DNA of 15,104 bases, from contig SKSP01000080.1 of the NCBI GenBank assembly GCA_007122945.1, positions 1-15,104 of the forward strand, given 5' to 3'. This document shows, piece by piece, positions 1 through 6,577 of the stretch (position 1 is its first letter; each line of letters opens with the position of its first letter). Source of the stretch: Ilumatobacteraceae bacterium. GTDB taxonomy: Bacteria > Actinomycetota > Acidimicrobiia > Acidimicrobiales > Ilumatobacteraceae. A program made the translations under genes and the position numbers. The notes beneath the pieces are model-generated. The model did not search any database, was not told the DNA's origin, and was given only the letters and a program-made list of their open reading frames with translations.

Positions 1-503
1 CCGGTCTCCGGGCACAGCTTCGGGTGGGCCGTGAACGGCGAGGTCAGCGCACCGCCGAAGTCGTCGCACCCGATCGTGTCGAGGTCGGCATCGATCTCGT
101 ACGGGAGGTGGGCCTCCTCCAACGCCCAGATCCGGCCGGCGTGGGCGAGCACGTGGGTGTTCGCCGCGCTCGCGGTCGGGTCGAACATCGCGTCGCCCGA
201 GAGGGCGTCGAGGTCGCGCTCGAACTTGGTGGTGCGGACCCACCGGTTCTTGTACCAGCGTGCCGCGCCGTCCTCGAGGCGGACACCGTGCACCATGCCG
301 TCGCCGAAGAACCAGTGCCCGGCGGTGCCCGACTTGGGGTTCGACCCGTTGCGCAGGTAGCGCCCGTTCAACGACGGGGGGATCGTCCCGGTGACGGGGA
401 GGTCGTGTTCGGTGAGCTCGTCGTGGACGGGCGCGAAGTTCCCCTGCAGGAACCAGGGCGTCTCCTCGCCCGCGGTGTCGACTCGCGCGTCGGTGTCGGT
501 CAT
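1..503 (-). CDS. Carotenoid cleavage oxygenase family protein, N-terminal part (cut by left edge)
   Basis: The 167 visible residues match the N-terminal blade of the carotenoid cleavage oxygenase (RPE65/CCD/lignostilbene dioxygenase) family. They include NGRYLRNGSNP (46-56), then HWFFGDGMVHGVRLEDG (63-79), and TAHPK near the edge. His160 in TAHPK is in the position of the first of the four iron-binding histidines; the other three lie outside the window. Family members are cytosolic non-haem Fe(II) enzymes that split a C=C bond of carotenoids, apocarotenoids or stilbenes with O2 to give aldehydes or ketones. The start ATG at 501-503 follows an AGAGG ribosome-binding site 10 nt upstream. The gene begins 25 bp after the stop of the acyl-CoA synthetase, so the two are probably co-transcribed. 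The substrate cannot be told from this part. The family call is firm. Confidence 0.9.
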   Translation of the reverse strand, partial: MTDTDARVDTAGEETPWFLQGNFAPVHDELTEHDLPVTGTIPPSLNGRYLRNGSNPKSGTAGHWFFGDGMVHGVRLEDGAARWYKNRWVRTTKFERDLDALSGDAMFDPTASAANTHVLAHAGRIWALEEAHLPYEIDADLDTIGCDDFGGALTSPFTAHPKLCPET

Positions 504-528
504 CGGATCGTTCCTCTCTCGGGTGTTC

Positions 529-2115
529 CTAGATGCGTCGCGCTCGGCCCGCCCAGTACGGGTCGCGGAGCGGCTTCTTCTGGATCTTGCCGGTGCCGGT
601 GCGCGGGATCTCGCCGACGAAATCGACGCTCCGCGGCGCCTTGTAGCCGGCGAGCTGCTCACGGCAGTGGGCGATCAGCCGGTCGGCGACGGCATCGCCG
701 GGTTCGACCCCGTCGGCCAGCTGGACGACGGCTTTCACCTGTTCGCCGAACTCCTCGTCGGGGACGCCGATCACGGCCACGTCGGCGACGTCGGGGTGCA
801 CCGCCAGCACGCCCTCGATCTCGGCCGGGTAGATGTTGACCCCGCCGGAGATGATCATGTCGATGCGGCGGTCCGACAACCAGAGGTAGCCCTCGTCGTC
901 GAGGTAGCCGACGTCGCCCGTCGTGAACACGCCGGGTTCGAGATGGGCGGCCGCCGTCTTGTCGGCGTCCTTGTGGTACTCGAACCCCATGCCCATCTTG
1001 TTGCGGAAGTAGAGCGTGCCCTCGACGTTCGGCCCGACCCGCTCGCCGGACTCGTCGACCACGATCACCTCGACCATGTCGACCGGGCGCCCGACGCTGC
1101 CACCCTTGCGCATCCACTCCTCGGACGTGACCGTCGAGATGATCGACCCCTCCGTCGAGCCGTAGTACTCGGTGATCTTGGGGCCCCACCAGTCGATCAG
1201 GCCCTGCTTGACCTTCGGTGGGCACGGGGCGGCGCCGTGCCAGACGACCTCCAGCGACGAGCCGTCGAAGCCGCGCTCGACGTCGTCGGGCAGGTCGAGC
1301 AGGCGCTTCATCTGCGTCGGCACGAGGTGGACGTTCGTGCACCCGTGGCGGTCGATCAGGTCGAGCACACCGGCCGAGTCGTACTTGTGCTGCATCACGA
1401 CCGACGAGCCGCCGACCATCGGCAGGAACGAGAACGCCCACTGCGCCGAGTGGTAGACGGGTCCGCACAGCAGCGTGCGGCCCGGGATCGGCAACATCTG
1501 CCCGAAGCTCGCGGCGATCAGCTGCAAGATGTCGGGCGTCAGCTCGGTGTTGCCCGACAGCGAGCCGCGCACCCCCTTCGGCCGCCCCGTCGTGCCGGAG
1601 GTGTAGAACATCGGTCCGCCGAGGCGTTGCTCCTCGGGCGCCGTCGGGGCACCCTCGGCGACGACGGTCTCGTACGCGACGAACCGCGGGTCGGCAGCGA
1701 CCGCGCCGTGTCCGTCCGGTCCGGCGATGCCGACCACGATCCGGACCCGGCCGCTGCGGTCGTCGGCGAGCGCGGCCGCGACCTCATCGGCGTAGCGGGC
1801 GTCGACGAACACGGCCGCGACGTCGGCGTCGTCGAACACGTACGCCAACTCGTCGGCGACCCAGTGCCAGTTCACGGGGACGTACGTCCACCCGCCGTGA
1901 CCGCACGCCAACGCCAGCTCGAACCACTCGCGTCGGTTGCCGGCCACGATCGCGACGGTCTCCCCGGTCGTCAGACCGGCGGGCCGGTCGCGCAACCCGT
2001 TGACGAGACGGTTCACCCGCTCGTCCACCTCGGCCCACGTCGTGGCCCCGAACTCGTCGACGAGCGCGAGCTCGTCACCCCGCTCCGCCGCGAACCCCTC
2101 GGTCAGTATCGGCAT
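529..2115 (-). CDS. AMP-forming acyl-CoA synthetase (FadD-like)
   Basis: This is a 528-residue adenylate-forming enzyme, full length for the family. It would activate a carboxylic acid with ATP and transfer it to CoA. Visible motifs are the P-loop YTSGTTGRPKGV (171-182), YYGSTEG (317-323), the TGDVGYLDDEGYLWLSDR hinge region (399-416) and GTGKIQKKPLRD with catalytic Lys510. The start ATG follows AAAGGGGG by 3 nt. The gene has its own putative promoter and operator at 2145-2165, and the carotenoid-oxygenase-family gene follows 25 bp downstream. Upstream lies the Rieske oxygenase gene. The context suggests it activates an acid produced by the oxygenases rather than a plain fatty acid, but substrate specificity is not visible. 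A second, divergent synthetase lies at 8553-10127. Confidence 0.93.
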   Translation of the reverse strand: MPILTEGFAAERGDELALVDEFGATTWAEVDERVNRLVNGLRDRPAGLTTGETVAIVAGNRREWFELALACGHGGWTYVPVNWHWVADELAYVFDDADVAAVFVDARYADEVAAALADDRSGRVRIVVGIAGPDGHGAVAADPRFVAYETVVAEGAPTAPEEQRLGGPMFYTSGTTGRPKGVRGSLSGNTELTPDILQLIAASFGQMLPIPGRTLLCGPVYHSAQWAFSFLPMVGGSSVVMQHKYDSAGVLDLIDRHGCTNVHLVPTQMKRLLDLPDDVERGFDGSSLEVVWHGAAPCPPKVKQGLIDWWGPKITEYYGSTEGSIISTVTSEEWMRKGGSVGRPVDMVEVIVVDESGERVGPNVEGTLYFRNKMGMGFEYHKDADKTAAAHLEPGVFTTGDVGYLDDEGYLWLSDRRIDMIISGGVNIYPAEIEGVLAVHPDVADVAVIGVPDEEFGEQVKAVVQLADGVEPGDAVADRLIAHCREQLAGYKAPRSVDFVGEIPRTGTGKIQKKPLRDPYWAGRARRI

Positions 2116-2118
2116 CGT

Positions 2119-2126
2119 CCCCCTTT
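2119..2126 (-). promoter_or_regulatory. Strong ribosome-binding site of the first acyl-CoA synthetase
   Basis: AAAGGGGG on the minus strand ends 3 nt before the ATG at 2115. It fixes the start and contrasts with the many genes here that have no Shine-Dalgarno sequence. Confidence 0.6.
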
Positions 2127-2144
2127 CTCACTCCCCGACCGGAG

Positions 2145-2165
2145 AAAGTAACCGATCGGTCAATT
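2145..2165 (-). promoter_or_regulatory. Putative operator/promoter of the acyl-CoA synthetase gene
   Basis: The plus-strand sequence AACCGATCGGTCAATT (2150-2165) contains the perfect 10-bp palindrome ACCGATCGGT. On the minus strand it reads ATTGACCGATCGGTT and abuts a -10-like TACTTT (2145-2150). A bound repressor would cover the -10/-35 spacer. Related elements sit before the Rieske and acyl-CoA dehydrogenase genes. The -10 assignment is inference; no good -35 box is seen. Confidence 0.5.
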
Positions 2166-2184
2166 CCCGCTCCACCATGCTCCA

Positions 2185-2208
2185 CCGATCACCCGTCCGA
2201 TCACCCGT
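2185..2208. repeat. 12-bp tandem duplication across the Rieske gene stop codon
   Basis: CCGATCACCCGT occurs twice in direct succession. The copy at 2197-2208 contains the TGA stop of the Rieske oxygenase gene and its last two codons; the other copy lies just downstream in the untranslated region, so the stop context is duplicated. Confidence 0.8.
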
Positions 2209-3637
2209 CGGGCACCAGGAAGCGCTCGACCTCGGACCGGTCGCGACCGTCGTCGGCGAGGCCCTCGAGCACGAACCGGTCGATCAGCCGGTGGTGCATC
2301 CGCATCCGGGCTTCCTGATAGTCCCCGAACGTGACGGTCGCCTTGCCGGTGCTGGACATGCCGGCCTGCACGCGGGGCAGGTTCGCCATGTCCTGTTCGA
2401 ACACGTCGGCCAACGACCCCATCCCTTCGGCCTCGCGCCACGACTGATCGAGCGCGATCCGCTGCACCGGGGCCGGGTCGGGGCGCTCGGCGCCGTCGGG
2501 CACCGGGGCCATCCGGATGACGTCCATGAGGCACGTGTCGGGTGTGGCTCCCGGCCGCCAGCGGTAGACCAACGGCTGGCCGACCCCCGCCCACGGGGCG
2601 AACGCCGGGAACAGGTGGTACAGGATCGCGTCGAGGACCTCGGCGTCGGAGCGGCTCGACAGGTCGCACCCGTACCGCTCCCCCATCGCCCCGCGGAACA
2701 CCTCGGCGACGACGTGTCGGGCGGCGGCGCCCTCGGGCACCGGCACGGCACCCTTGGGCAGCTTGGCGGCGAACGCGAGGTACGCGTCGGCCACCTGCTG
2801 CTCGTCGACGTCGCCGAGATGCGGGCTGTGCGACCCGAACGCGTTGTGGAACCGGGTGACGAACGGCGAGTCGGGCCAGATCGAGTACTGACTGTTCTCG
2901 TCGGCGGCGAACTCCAGGATCTGCGGGTGGGTGGCGAGCGAGTGGTACCCCTCGCCGAACGCCTCCATGCAGACCTTCCAGTTGGCCGGCACCTCCTTGA
3001 CGGCGTGGAACGCGATGACCCGGTCCTGCAGGCCGAAGTCGTGCTCGAAGTGCTCGATCAGCTTCGCTGCGTACCGCTCGAACGGCGGCGCGCCGGGGTC
3101 GGGGTTGACGAACACGAAGCCGCACCACTCGGCGACCTGCGCGGCCGGCAGACAGGACCGGGTCGGGTCGTCGCGGATCTGGGGGAAGTCCCACCCGGAC
3201 GGGATCTCGGCGAGCTGGCCGTCGAGGTCCCATCGCCACCCGTGGAACGGGCAACGGAACGACGCCACCCGTCCGTCCTCGGTCCGCAGCTTGGTCCCCC
3301 GGTGGAGACACGCGTTGTGGTGTGCCCGGATCGTGCCGTCGCGGGTCCGGGTGACGATCAGCGACTGGCCGGCGACGTCGTACACGACGTGGTCGCCGGG
3401 GGCGCGGAGATGGTCGACGTGGCAGGCCATCTGCCAGGTCCGGGTCCAGAGGTAGGCGGCCTCGAGCGCGGCGAACTCGGGCGACGCGTAGCGGGCCTTG
3501 GGCACGTCGGCGCGGCCTTGTGGCGCCGCGGCGTGGTCGAGCAACGGCACCGGCACCGGACGGGTGTCGGTCGCCAGCAGGTCCTGCACGCTCGGCCCGG
3601 AGCTGCGGGCCGAACCGAGCGCGTCGACGGCGGTCAT
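2201..3637 (-). CDS. Rieske non-haem iron oxygenase, alpha (catalytic) subunit
   Basis: The product is 478 residues. It has a Rieske [2Fe-2S] motif C110-x-H112-x16-C129-x2-H132, followed by a catalytic domain with EGYHSLATH (229-237). There His232 and His237 would bind the mononuclear iron, and Asp416 in EQDMANL is the likely third ligand. Glu229 stands where many ring-hydroxylating dioxygenases have the bridging Asp; some Rieske monooxygenases such as carnitine oxygenase also use Glu. The family uses O2 and reductase-supplied electrons for hydroxylation, demethylation or C-N cleavage. I chose the ATG at 3637 because a longer frame from 3763 overlaps the TetR gene by about 95 bp and its extra residues look non-homologous. 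No reductase, ferredoxin or beta subunit is visible nearby. The substrate is unknown. Confidence 0.9.
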   Translation of the reverse strand: MTAVDALGSARSSGPSVQDLLATDTRPVPVPLLDHAAAPQGRADVPKARYASPEFAALEAAYLWTRTWQMACHVDHLRAPGDHVVYDVAGQSLIVTRTRDGTIRAHHNACLHRGTKLRTEDGRVASFRCPFHGWRWDLDGQLAEIPSGWDFPQIRDDPTRSCLPAAQVAEWCGFVFVNPDPGAPPFERYAAKLIEHFEHDFGLQDRVIAFHAVKEVPANWKVCMEAFGEGYHSLATHPQILEFAADENSQYSIWPDSPFVTRFHNAFGSHSPHLGDVDEQQVADAYLAFAAKLPKGAVPVPEGAAARHVVAEVFRGAMGERYGCDLSSRSDAEVLDAILYHLFPAFAPWAGVGQPLVYRWRPGATPDTCLMDVIRMAPVPDGAERPDPAPVQRIALDQSWREAEGMGSLADVFEQDMANLPRVQAGMSSTGKATVTFGDYQEARMRMHHRLIDRFVLEGLADDGRDRSEVERFLVPDG

Positions 3638-3643
3638 GCCCGC

Positions 3644-3673
3644 ATGGTGGACGGAATTGATCGCCCAGTCAAT
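3644..3673 (-). promoter_or_regulatory. Putative promoter and operator of the Rieske oxygenase gene
   Basis: The minus strand reads TTGACT (-35, 3667-3672), a 17-bp spacer, CACCAT (-10-like, 3644-3649), 6 nt and then the ATG at 3637. This suggests a leaderless mRNA, and no Shine-Dalgarno sequence is present. The -35 is embedded in an inverted repeat, ATTGA-N8-TCAAT (3656-3673), related to the elements at 2150-2165 and 4491-4509. The repeat overlaps the TGA stop of the TetR gene (3669-3671). Confidence 0.5.
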
Positions 3674-4331
3674 ATTGCTCGGGTCGGCGGCCGGCCGGGC
3701 GCAGCAGCGTCCCGGCCAGCAGGGCCTTGAGCGCATCGACCGCCAGGCGGTGCACGGCGGCATCGCCCGACACCGCGTCGGTGAGGCCGATCAACATGGT
3801 GCGGACCAGTGCCCGCACCGCATCGCGCGCGGCGGGGTCGATCTCACCGGTGGACACCCCGAGATCGACGATCCCGTCGTAGAACTCGGACCACTTCCGG
3901 CCGCCGCGCAACGCCGCCGCCAGCTCCGGATCGCGCCGTGCGTCGACGCGCACCGAACCGAGGAACCGGGCCAGCGCGGGGTCGTCGCGGTTGAGCTCGT
4001 GGGCGGCGTCGAGCAGCGCATCGAGACGCTCGACGAACGTGGCGGTGTGCTCGATCGCCGTCGCGAAGCGCGCCTCCACCGTCACCTGGACGTCGTCGTA
4101 CACGGCGAGGTACAGGTCGAGCTTCGACCCGAAGTAGTGGTACAGCGCACCCGTGGTGACGCCCGCGCCGCGCGCCACGACCCGGTTCGTCGTGGCGGCG
4201 TACCCCATATCGGCGAACGCGGCGCGAGCCGCCCCGACGATGCGGCCGCGGGTCGCCGCCGAGTCGCCCGCGGGCGGGCGCCCGAGCCGCGCCGTCCCGA
4301 CGCGGCCATCGTGCGACGTACCGGTCGCCAT
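3669..4331 (-). CDS. TetR/AcrR-family transcriptional regulator
   Basis: The product is 220 residues, normal for the family. An N-terminal helix-turn-helix domain spans about residues 28-75 and includes RIVGAARAAFADMGYAATTNRVV and the recognition-helix signature GVTTGALYHYFGSKLDLYLAV. The C-terminal helical ligand and dimer domain is divergent, as expected, so the ligand cannot be inferred. It is divergent from the acyl-CoA dehydrogenase gene and ends 31 bp before the Rieske start, inside the putative Rieske operator. Family members usually repress neighbouring genes until an inducer, often an acyl-CoA or aromatic intermediate, binds. The related elements at 2150-2165, 3656-3673 and 4491-4509 are its likely targets. 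Its own promoter region shows no clear copy of that element. The start ATG at 4331 has no Shine-Dalgarno sequence but a well-placed -10 box. Confidence 0.93.
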   Translation of the reverse strand: MATGTSHDGRVGTARLGRPPAGDSAATRGRIVGAARAAFADMGYAATTNRVVARGAGVTTGALYHYFGSKLDLYLAVYDDVQVTVEARFATAIEHTATFVERLDALLDAAHELNRDDPALARFLGSVRVDARRDPELAAALRGGRKWSEFYDGIVDLGVSTGEIDPAARDAVRALVRTMLIGLTDAVSGDAAVHRLAVDALKALLAGTLLRPAGRRPEQY

Positions 4332-4338
4332 GCCGACC

Positions 4339-4344
4339 AGTATG
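4339..4344 (-). promoter_or_regulatory. Putative -10 box giving a leaderless TetR mRNA
   Basis: CATACT on the minus strand lies 7 nt before the ATG at 4331, with no Shine-Dalgarno sequence between. This spacing would put the transcription start at the A of the ATG. No convincing -35 is seen. Confidence 0.45.
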
Positions 4345-4379
4345 CCCAGTACCGAGATCCCCGTCGTCGTCCCGTCGCG

Positions 4380-4439
4380 GTCCCGTCTTCGTCGCGGATG
4401 AGCGCGTCGGTCCGCGGTCTGACGCGACGAGGACGGGAC
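4380..4439. repeat. Long inverted repeat in the divergent TetR/acyl-CoA dehydrogenase spacer
   Basis: The left arm 4380-4396 (GTCCCGTCTTCGTCGCG) and right arm 4423-4439 (CGCGACGAGGACGGGAC) pair over 17 positions with a single mismatch, which could be a G-U pair in RNA. The loop is 26 nt. A second register is also possible: 4365-4376 pairs perfectly with 4432-4443 over 12 bp. It lies in the 191-bp spacer, about 85-140 bp upstream of the dehydrogenase start. It could be a protein-binding site or a hairpin; no function is evident. Confidence 0.6.
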
Positions 4440-4490
4440 GACGCCCTGCCGTGACGCCCTGCTGCGACGGGCCGAGCGAACGGATCGGCC

Positions 4491-4515
4491 AACCTATCGG
4501 ACGGTCAATTATGGT
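4491..4515 (+). promoter_or_regulatory. Putative operator and -10 box of the acyl-CoA dehydrogenase gene
   Basis: AACCTATCGGACGGTCAATT (4491-4510) resembles the element before the acyl-CoA synthetase (AACCGATCGGTCAATT) with 4 bp inserted. It also shares ATCG-N4-GTCAAT with the Rieske element. It abuts TATGGT (4510-4515), a TANNNT -10 box that lies 7 nt before the ATG at 4523. A bound repressor would block the promoter. Confidence 0.5.
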
Positions 4516-4522
4516 CGCCGAC

Positions 4523-5770
4523 ATGGCCACGCCCGATCTCGACGAGTTCGTGGCCGCGGCACGCGCCTGGCTCGACGACAACGCCGAGCGACGGCCCGAG
4601 AGCTCCGACGCCCACACCCCCGACGAGACCTTCAGCGTCGCGGTGTTCCACGCACTCGCCACCGACGACGAGCGGGCGTTGCTCGAGCGGCTCAAGCGAT
4701 GGACGCAACGCAAGGCCGAACGCGGCTACCACGCCATCGGTTGGCCCCCCGAGCACGGCGGGCTCGGACTGCCCGGGGCATACGCCCGGGCGTTCTCCCA
4801 CCTCGAGCGCGAGTACGTCACGCCCGCCAGCCACGAGATCCACAGCGTCACGACCGGCCTGATCGCGCCCACCGTGCGGATCTTCGGCGACGACGAGCAG
4901 CGGTCGCGCTTCGTCGACCGGTTCCTCGCCGCGCGTGACCTGTGCTGCCAGCTCTTCTCCGAGCCCGGTGCCGGCTCGGACCTCGCCACGCTGGCGTGTC
5001 GCGCCGAGCGCGACGGCGAGGAATGGGTCGTCAACGGCCAGAAGGTGTGGAGCTCGGGCGCCCAGTTCTCCGAGTGGGGCGAGCTGATCGCCCGCACCGA
5101 CCCCACGGCACCGAAGCACCGGGGCCTCACCGCGTTCGTCGTCCCGATGGACGCCCCGGGTGTCGAGGTCCGCCCGATCAGGCAGATGAGCGGCGGCTCC
5201 TCGTTCAACGAGGTGTTCCTCACCGACGTCCGCATCCCCGACTCACTCCGGCTCGGCGCCGTCGGCGAGGGGTGGAAGGTCGCGCTCACCACGCTCGGGT
5301 TCGAGCGCGATCACTCCGACGGCTCGGGTGGGCGCGTCGGCGGTTCGTGGCGTCAGCTGCTCGCGACGGCGCGGGCGGTGGGCGTCACCGAGCACCCCGT
5401 GATCCGCCAGCAGCTCGCCCGGGTGTACAGCCACCACCGGGTCGAGGGCTTCGTCAGCCGCCGGGCCGCGGACCAGCGGCGCGCCGGCGCCGAGCCCGGC
5501 CCGGAGGGGTCGCTCGGCAAGCTGCTGTGGACCGAGGGGATGACGCTCGTGTCCGACGTGGTCGCCGACGTGCTGGGTGCCGCTCTCGTCGCCGACACCG
5601 GCGCGCCCGGCACCTATGCCTGGGGAGAGCACGTCCTCGGGGCACCCGGGTACCGCATCGCCGGCGGGTCCGACGAGGTGCAGCGCAACATCATCGGCGA
5701 GCGGGTGCTCGGCCTCCCGGCCGAGCCACGGGTCGACAAGGACGTCCCGTGGAACGAGATCCCGCGCTGA
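4523..5770 (+). CDS. Acyl-CoA dehydrogenase (FadE-like)
   Basis: This is a flavoprotein of 415 residues that would introduce an alpha-beta double bond into an acyl-CoA, passing electrons via FAD. Visible are LFSEPGAGSDLA (144-155), NGQKVWSSGA (171-180), GGSSFNEVFLTDVRIP (middle domain) and AGGSDEVQRNIIGERVLGLP (380-399) in the C-terminal helical domain. The usual catalytic Glu just before the G-[TS] of the last motif (as in MCAD YEGT) is Ala380 here. The base must come from elsewhere, perhaps Glu261 in GFERDHSD, or a partner subunit. I chose the ATG at 4523 because TATGGT lies exactly 7 nt upstream and no Shine-Dalgarno is present; an in-frame ATG at 4511 is the alternative. It stands 28 bp before the SDR gene, probably in the same operon. 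Confidence 0.92.
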   Translation: MATPDLDEFVAAARAWLDDNAERRPESSDAHTPDETFSVAVFHALATDDERALLERLKRWTQRKAERGYHAIGWPPEHGGLGLPGAYARAFSHLEREYVTPASHEIHSVTTGLIAPTVRIFGDDEQRSRFVDRFLAARDLCCQLFSEPGAGSDLATLACRAERDGEEWVVNGQKVWSSGAQFSEWGELIARTDPTAPKHRGLTAFVVPMDAPGVEVRPIRQMSGGSSFNEVFLTDVRIPDSLRLGAVGEGWKVALTTLGFERDHSDGSGGRVGGSWRQLLATARAVGVTEHPVIRQQLARVYSHHRVEGFVSRRAADQRRAGAEPGPEGSLGKLLWTEGMTLVSDVVADVLGAALVADTGAPGTYAWGEHVLGAPGYRIAGGSDEVQRNIIGERVLGLPAEPRVDKDVPWNEIPR

Positions 5771-5798
5771 CACGCACGACGCTCGAGGAGGGCGACAC

Positions 5799-6563
5799 AT
5801 GGATCTGGGTCTGAACGGCAAGCGAGCGCTGGTGAGCGGCGCCACCCGAGGGATCGGGCGGGCGATCGCCGAGACCTTGCTCGCGGAGGGCGCATCGGTG
5901 TCGATCTGCGCCCGGACCGCCGACGGCGTGGCCGCCGCGGTCGCGGAGATGCGCGAGCTCGCCGCCGGCGGCACCGTGTACGGCCACGCCACCGACGCGG
6001 CCGACACCGACGCCGTCCGGGATTGGGTGGCAGCGTCCGCCGAGCAGCTCGGTGGCATCGACGTGTTCGTCCACAACACATCCGGCAAGCCGGCCCGCGA
6101 CATCGGCGGATGGGCCACCAACTTCCAGATCGACCTGATGGCGCTCGTCCACGGCGTCGACGCCGCCACCGCCGCGCTCTCCGACGGCGGGGGCTGCGTG
6201 GTGAGCATCGGGACGACGGCCGCGGCCGAGCACTTCGCGACCGGGGCGAACAGCTACAGCGCGCTCAAGGCAGCGGTCACCAACTGGACCCTCGGCCAGG
6301 CCCAGGTGCTCGGCCCGACGGGCATCCGCTGCAACGTGGTCTCCCCCGGGCCGATCTTCTTCGAGGGGGGCGACTGGGACATGATCCGCCAGCACATGGA
6401 GCCGTTCTTCGACCAGACGCGACAGGCACATCCCGGCGGCGAGTTGGGGTCCGCCCAGGACGTCGCCGACGTCGTCGCGTTCGTCGCGAGCGACCGCGCC
6501 CGTCACGTCAACGGCGTCAACATCACCGTGGACGGCGGCTTCCTGAAGCGCGTCGACTACTGA
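5799..6563 (+). CDS. Short-chain dehydrogenase/reductase (SDR)
   Basis: The product is 254 residues, a classical SDR length. It has an NAD(P)-binding SGATRGIG motif (13-20), an HNTSG motif (92-96) where NNAG is usual, YSALK with Tyr153 and Lys157, the SPGP loop (182-185) and a C-terminal NGVNITVDGGF. The catalytic Ser position appears to be Thr139 or Thr140 (VVSIGTT), a conservative change. Such enzymes oxidise or reduce alcohols and ketones, for example the 3-hydroxyacyl-CoA step of beta-oxidation or an aldehyde or alcohol released by an oxygenase. The start ATG follows GAGGAGG with 7 nt spacing, one of the few strong ribosome-binding sites here. It is 28 bp after the acyl-CoA dehydrogenase and 14 bp before the ThuA-like gene, so likely one operon. 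The substrate is not deducible. Confidence 0.92.
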   Translation: MDLGLNGKRALVSGATRGIGRAIAETLLAEGASVSICARTADGVAAAVAEMRELAAGGTVYGHATDAADTDAVRDWVAASAEQLGGIDVFVHNTSGKPARDIGGWATNFQIDLMALVHGVDAATAALSDGGGCVVSIGTTAAAEHFATGANSYSALKAAVTNWTLGQAQVLGPTGIRCNVVSPGPIFFEGGDWDMIRQHMEPFFDQTRQAHPGGELGSAQDVADVVAFVASDRARHVNGVNITVDGGFLKRVDY

Positions 6564-6577
6564 CGGGCCCGAGCCCG

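Noticed and set aside
391..3730. Long plus-strand open frames (586 and 597 codons) opposite the acyl-CoA synthetase and Rieske genes
   Set aside because: They are rich in Arg, Gly, His and Val without recognisable motifs and lie antisense to genes with full catalytic motifs. High GC content keeps such shadow frames open.
3638..3763. Upstream extension of the Rieske oxygenase by 42 residues
   Set aside because: It would overlap the TetR gene by about 95 bp and run through the putative operator and promoter; the added residues do not resemble a Rieske N-terminus.
4451..4522. Longer N-terminus for the acyl-CoA dehydrogenase from 4451 or 4511
   Set aside because: The extra residues do not look like the family and would place the operator and -10 box inside the gene; the 4511 start remains a possible alternative.
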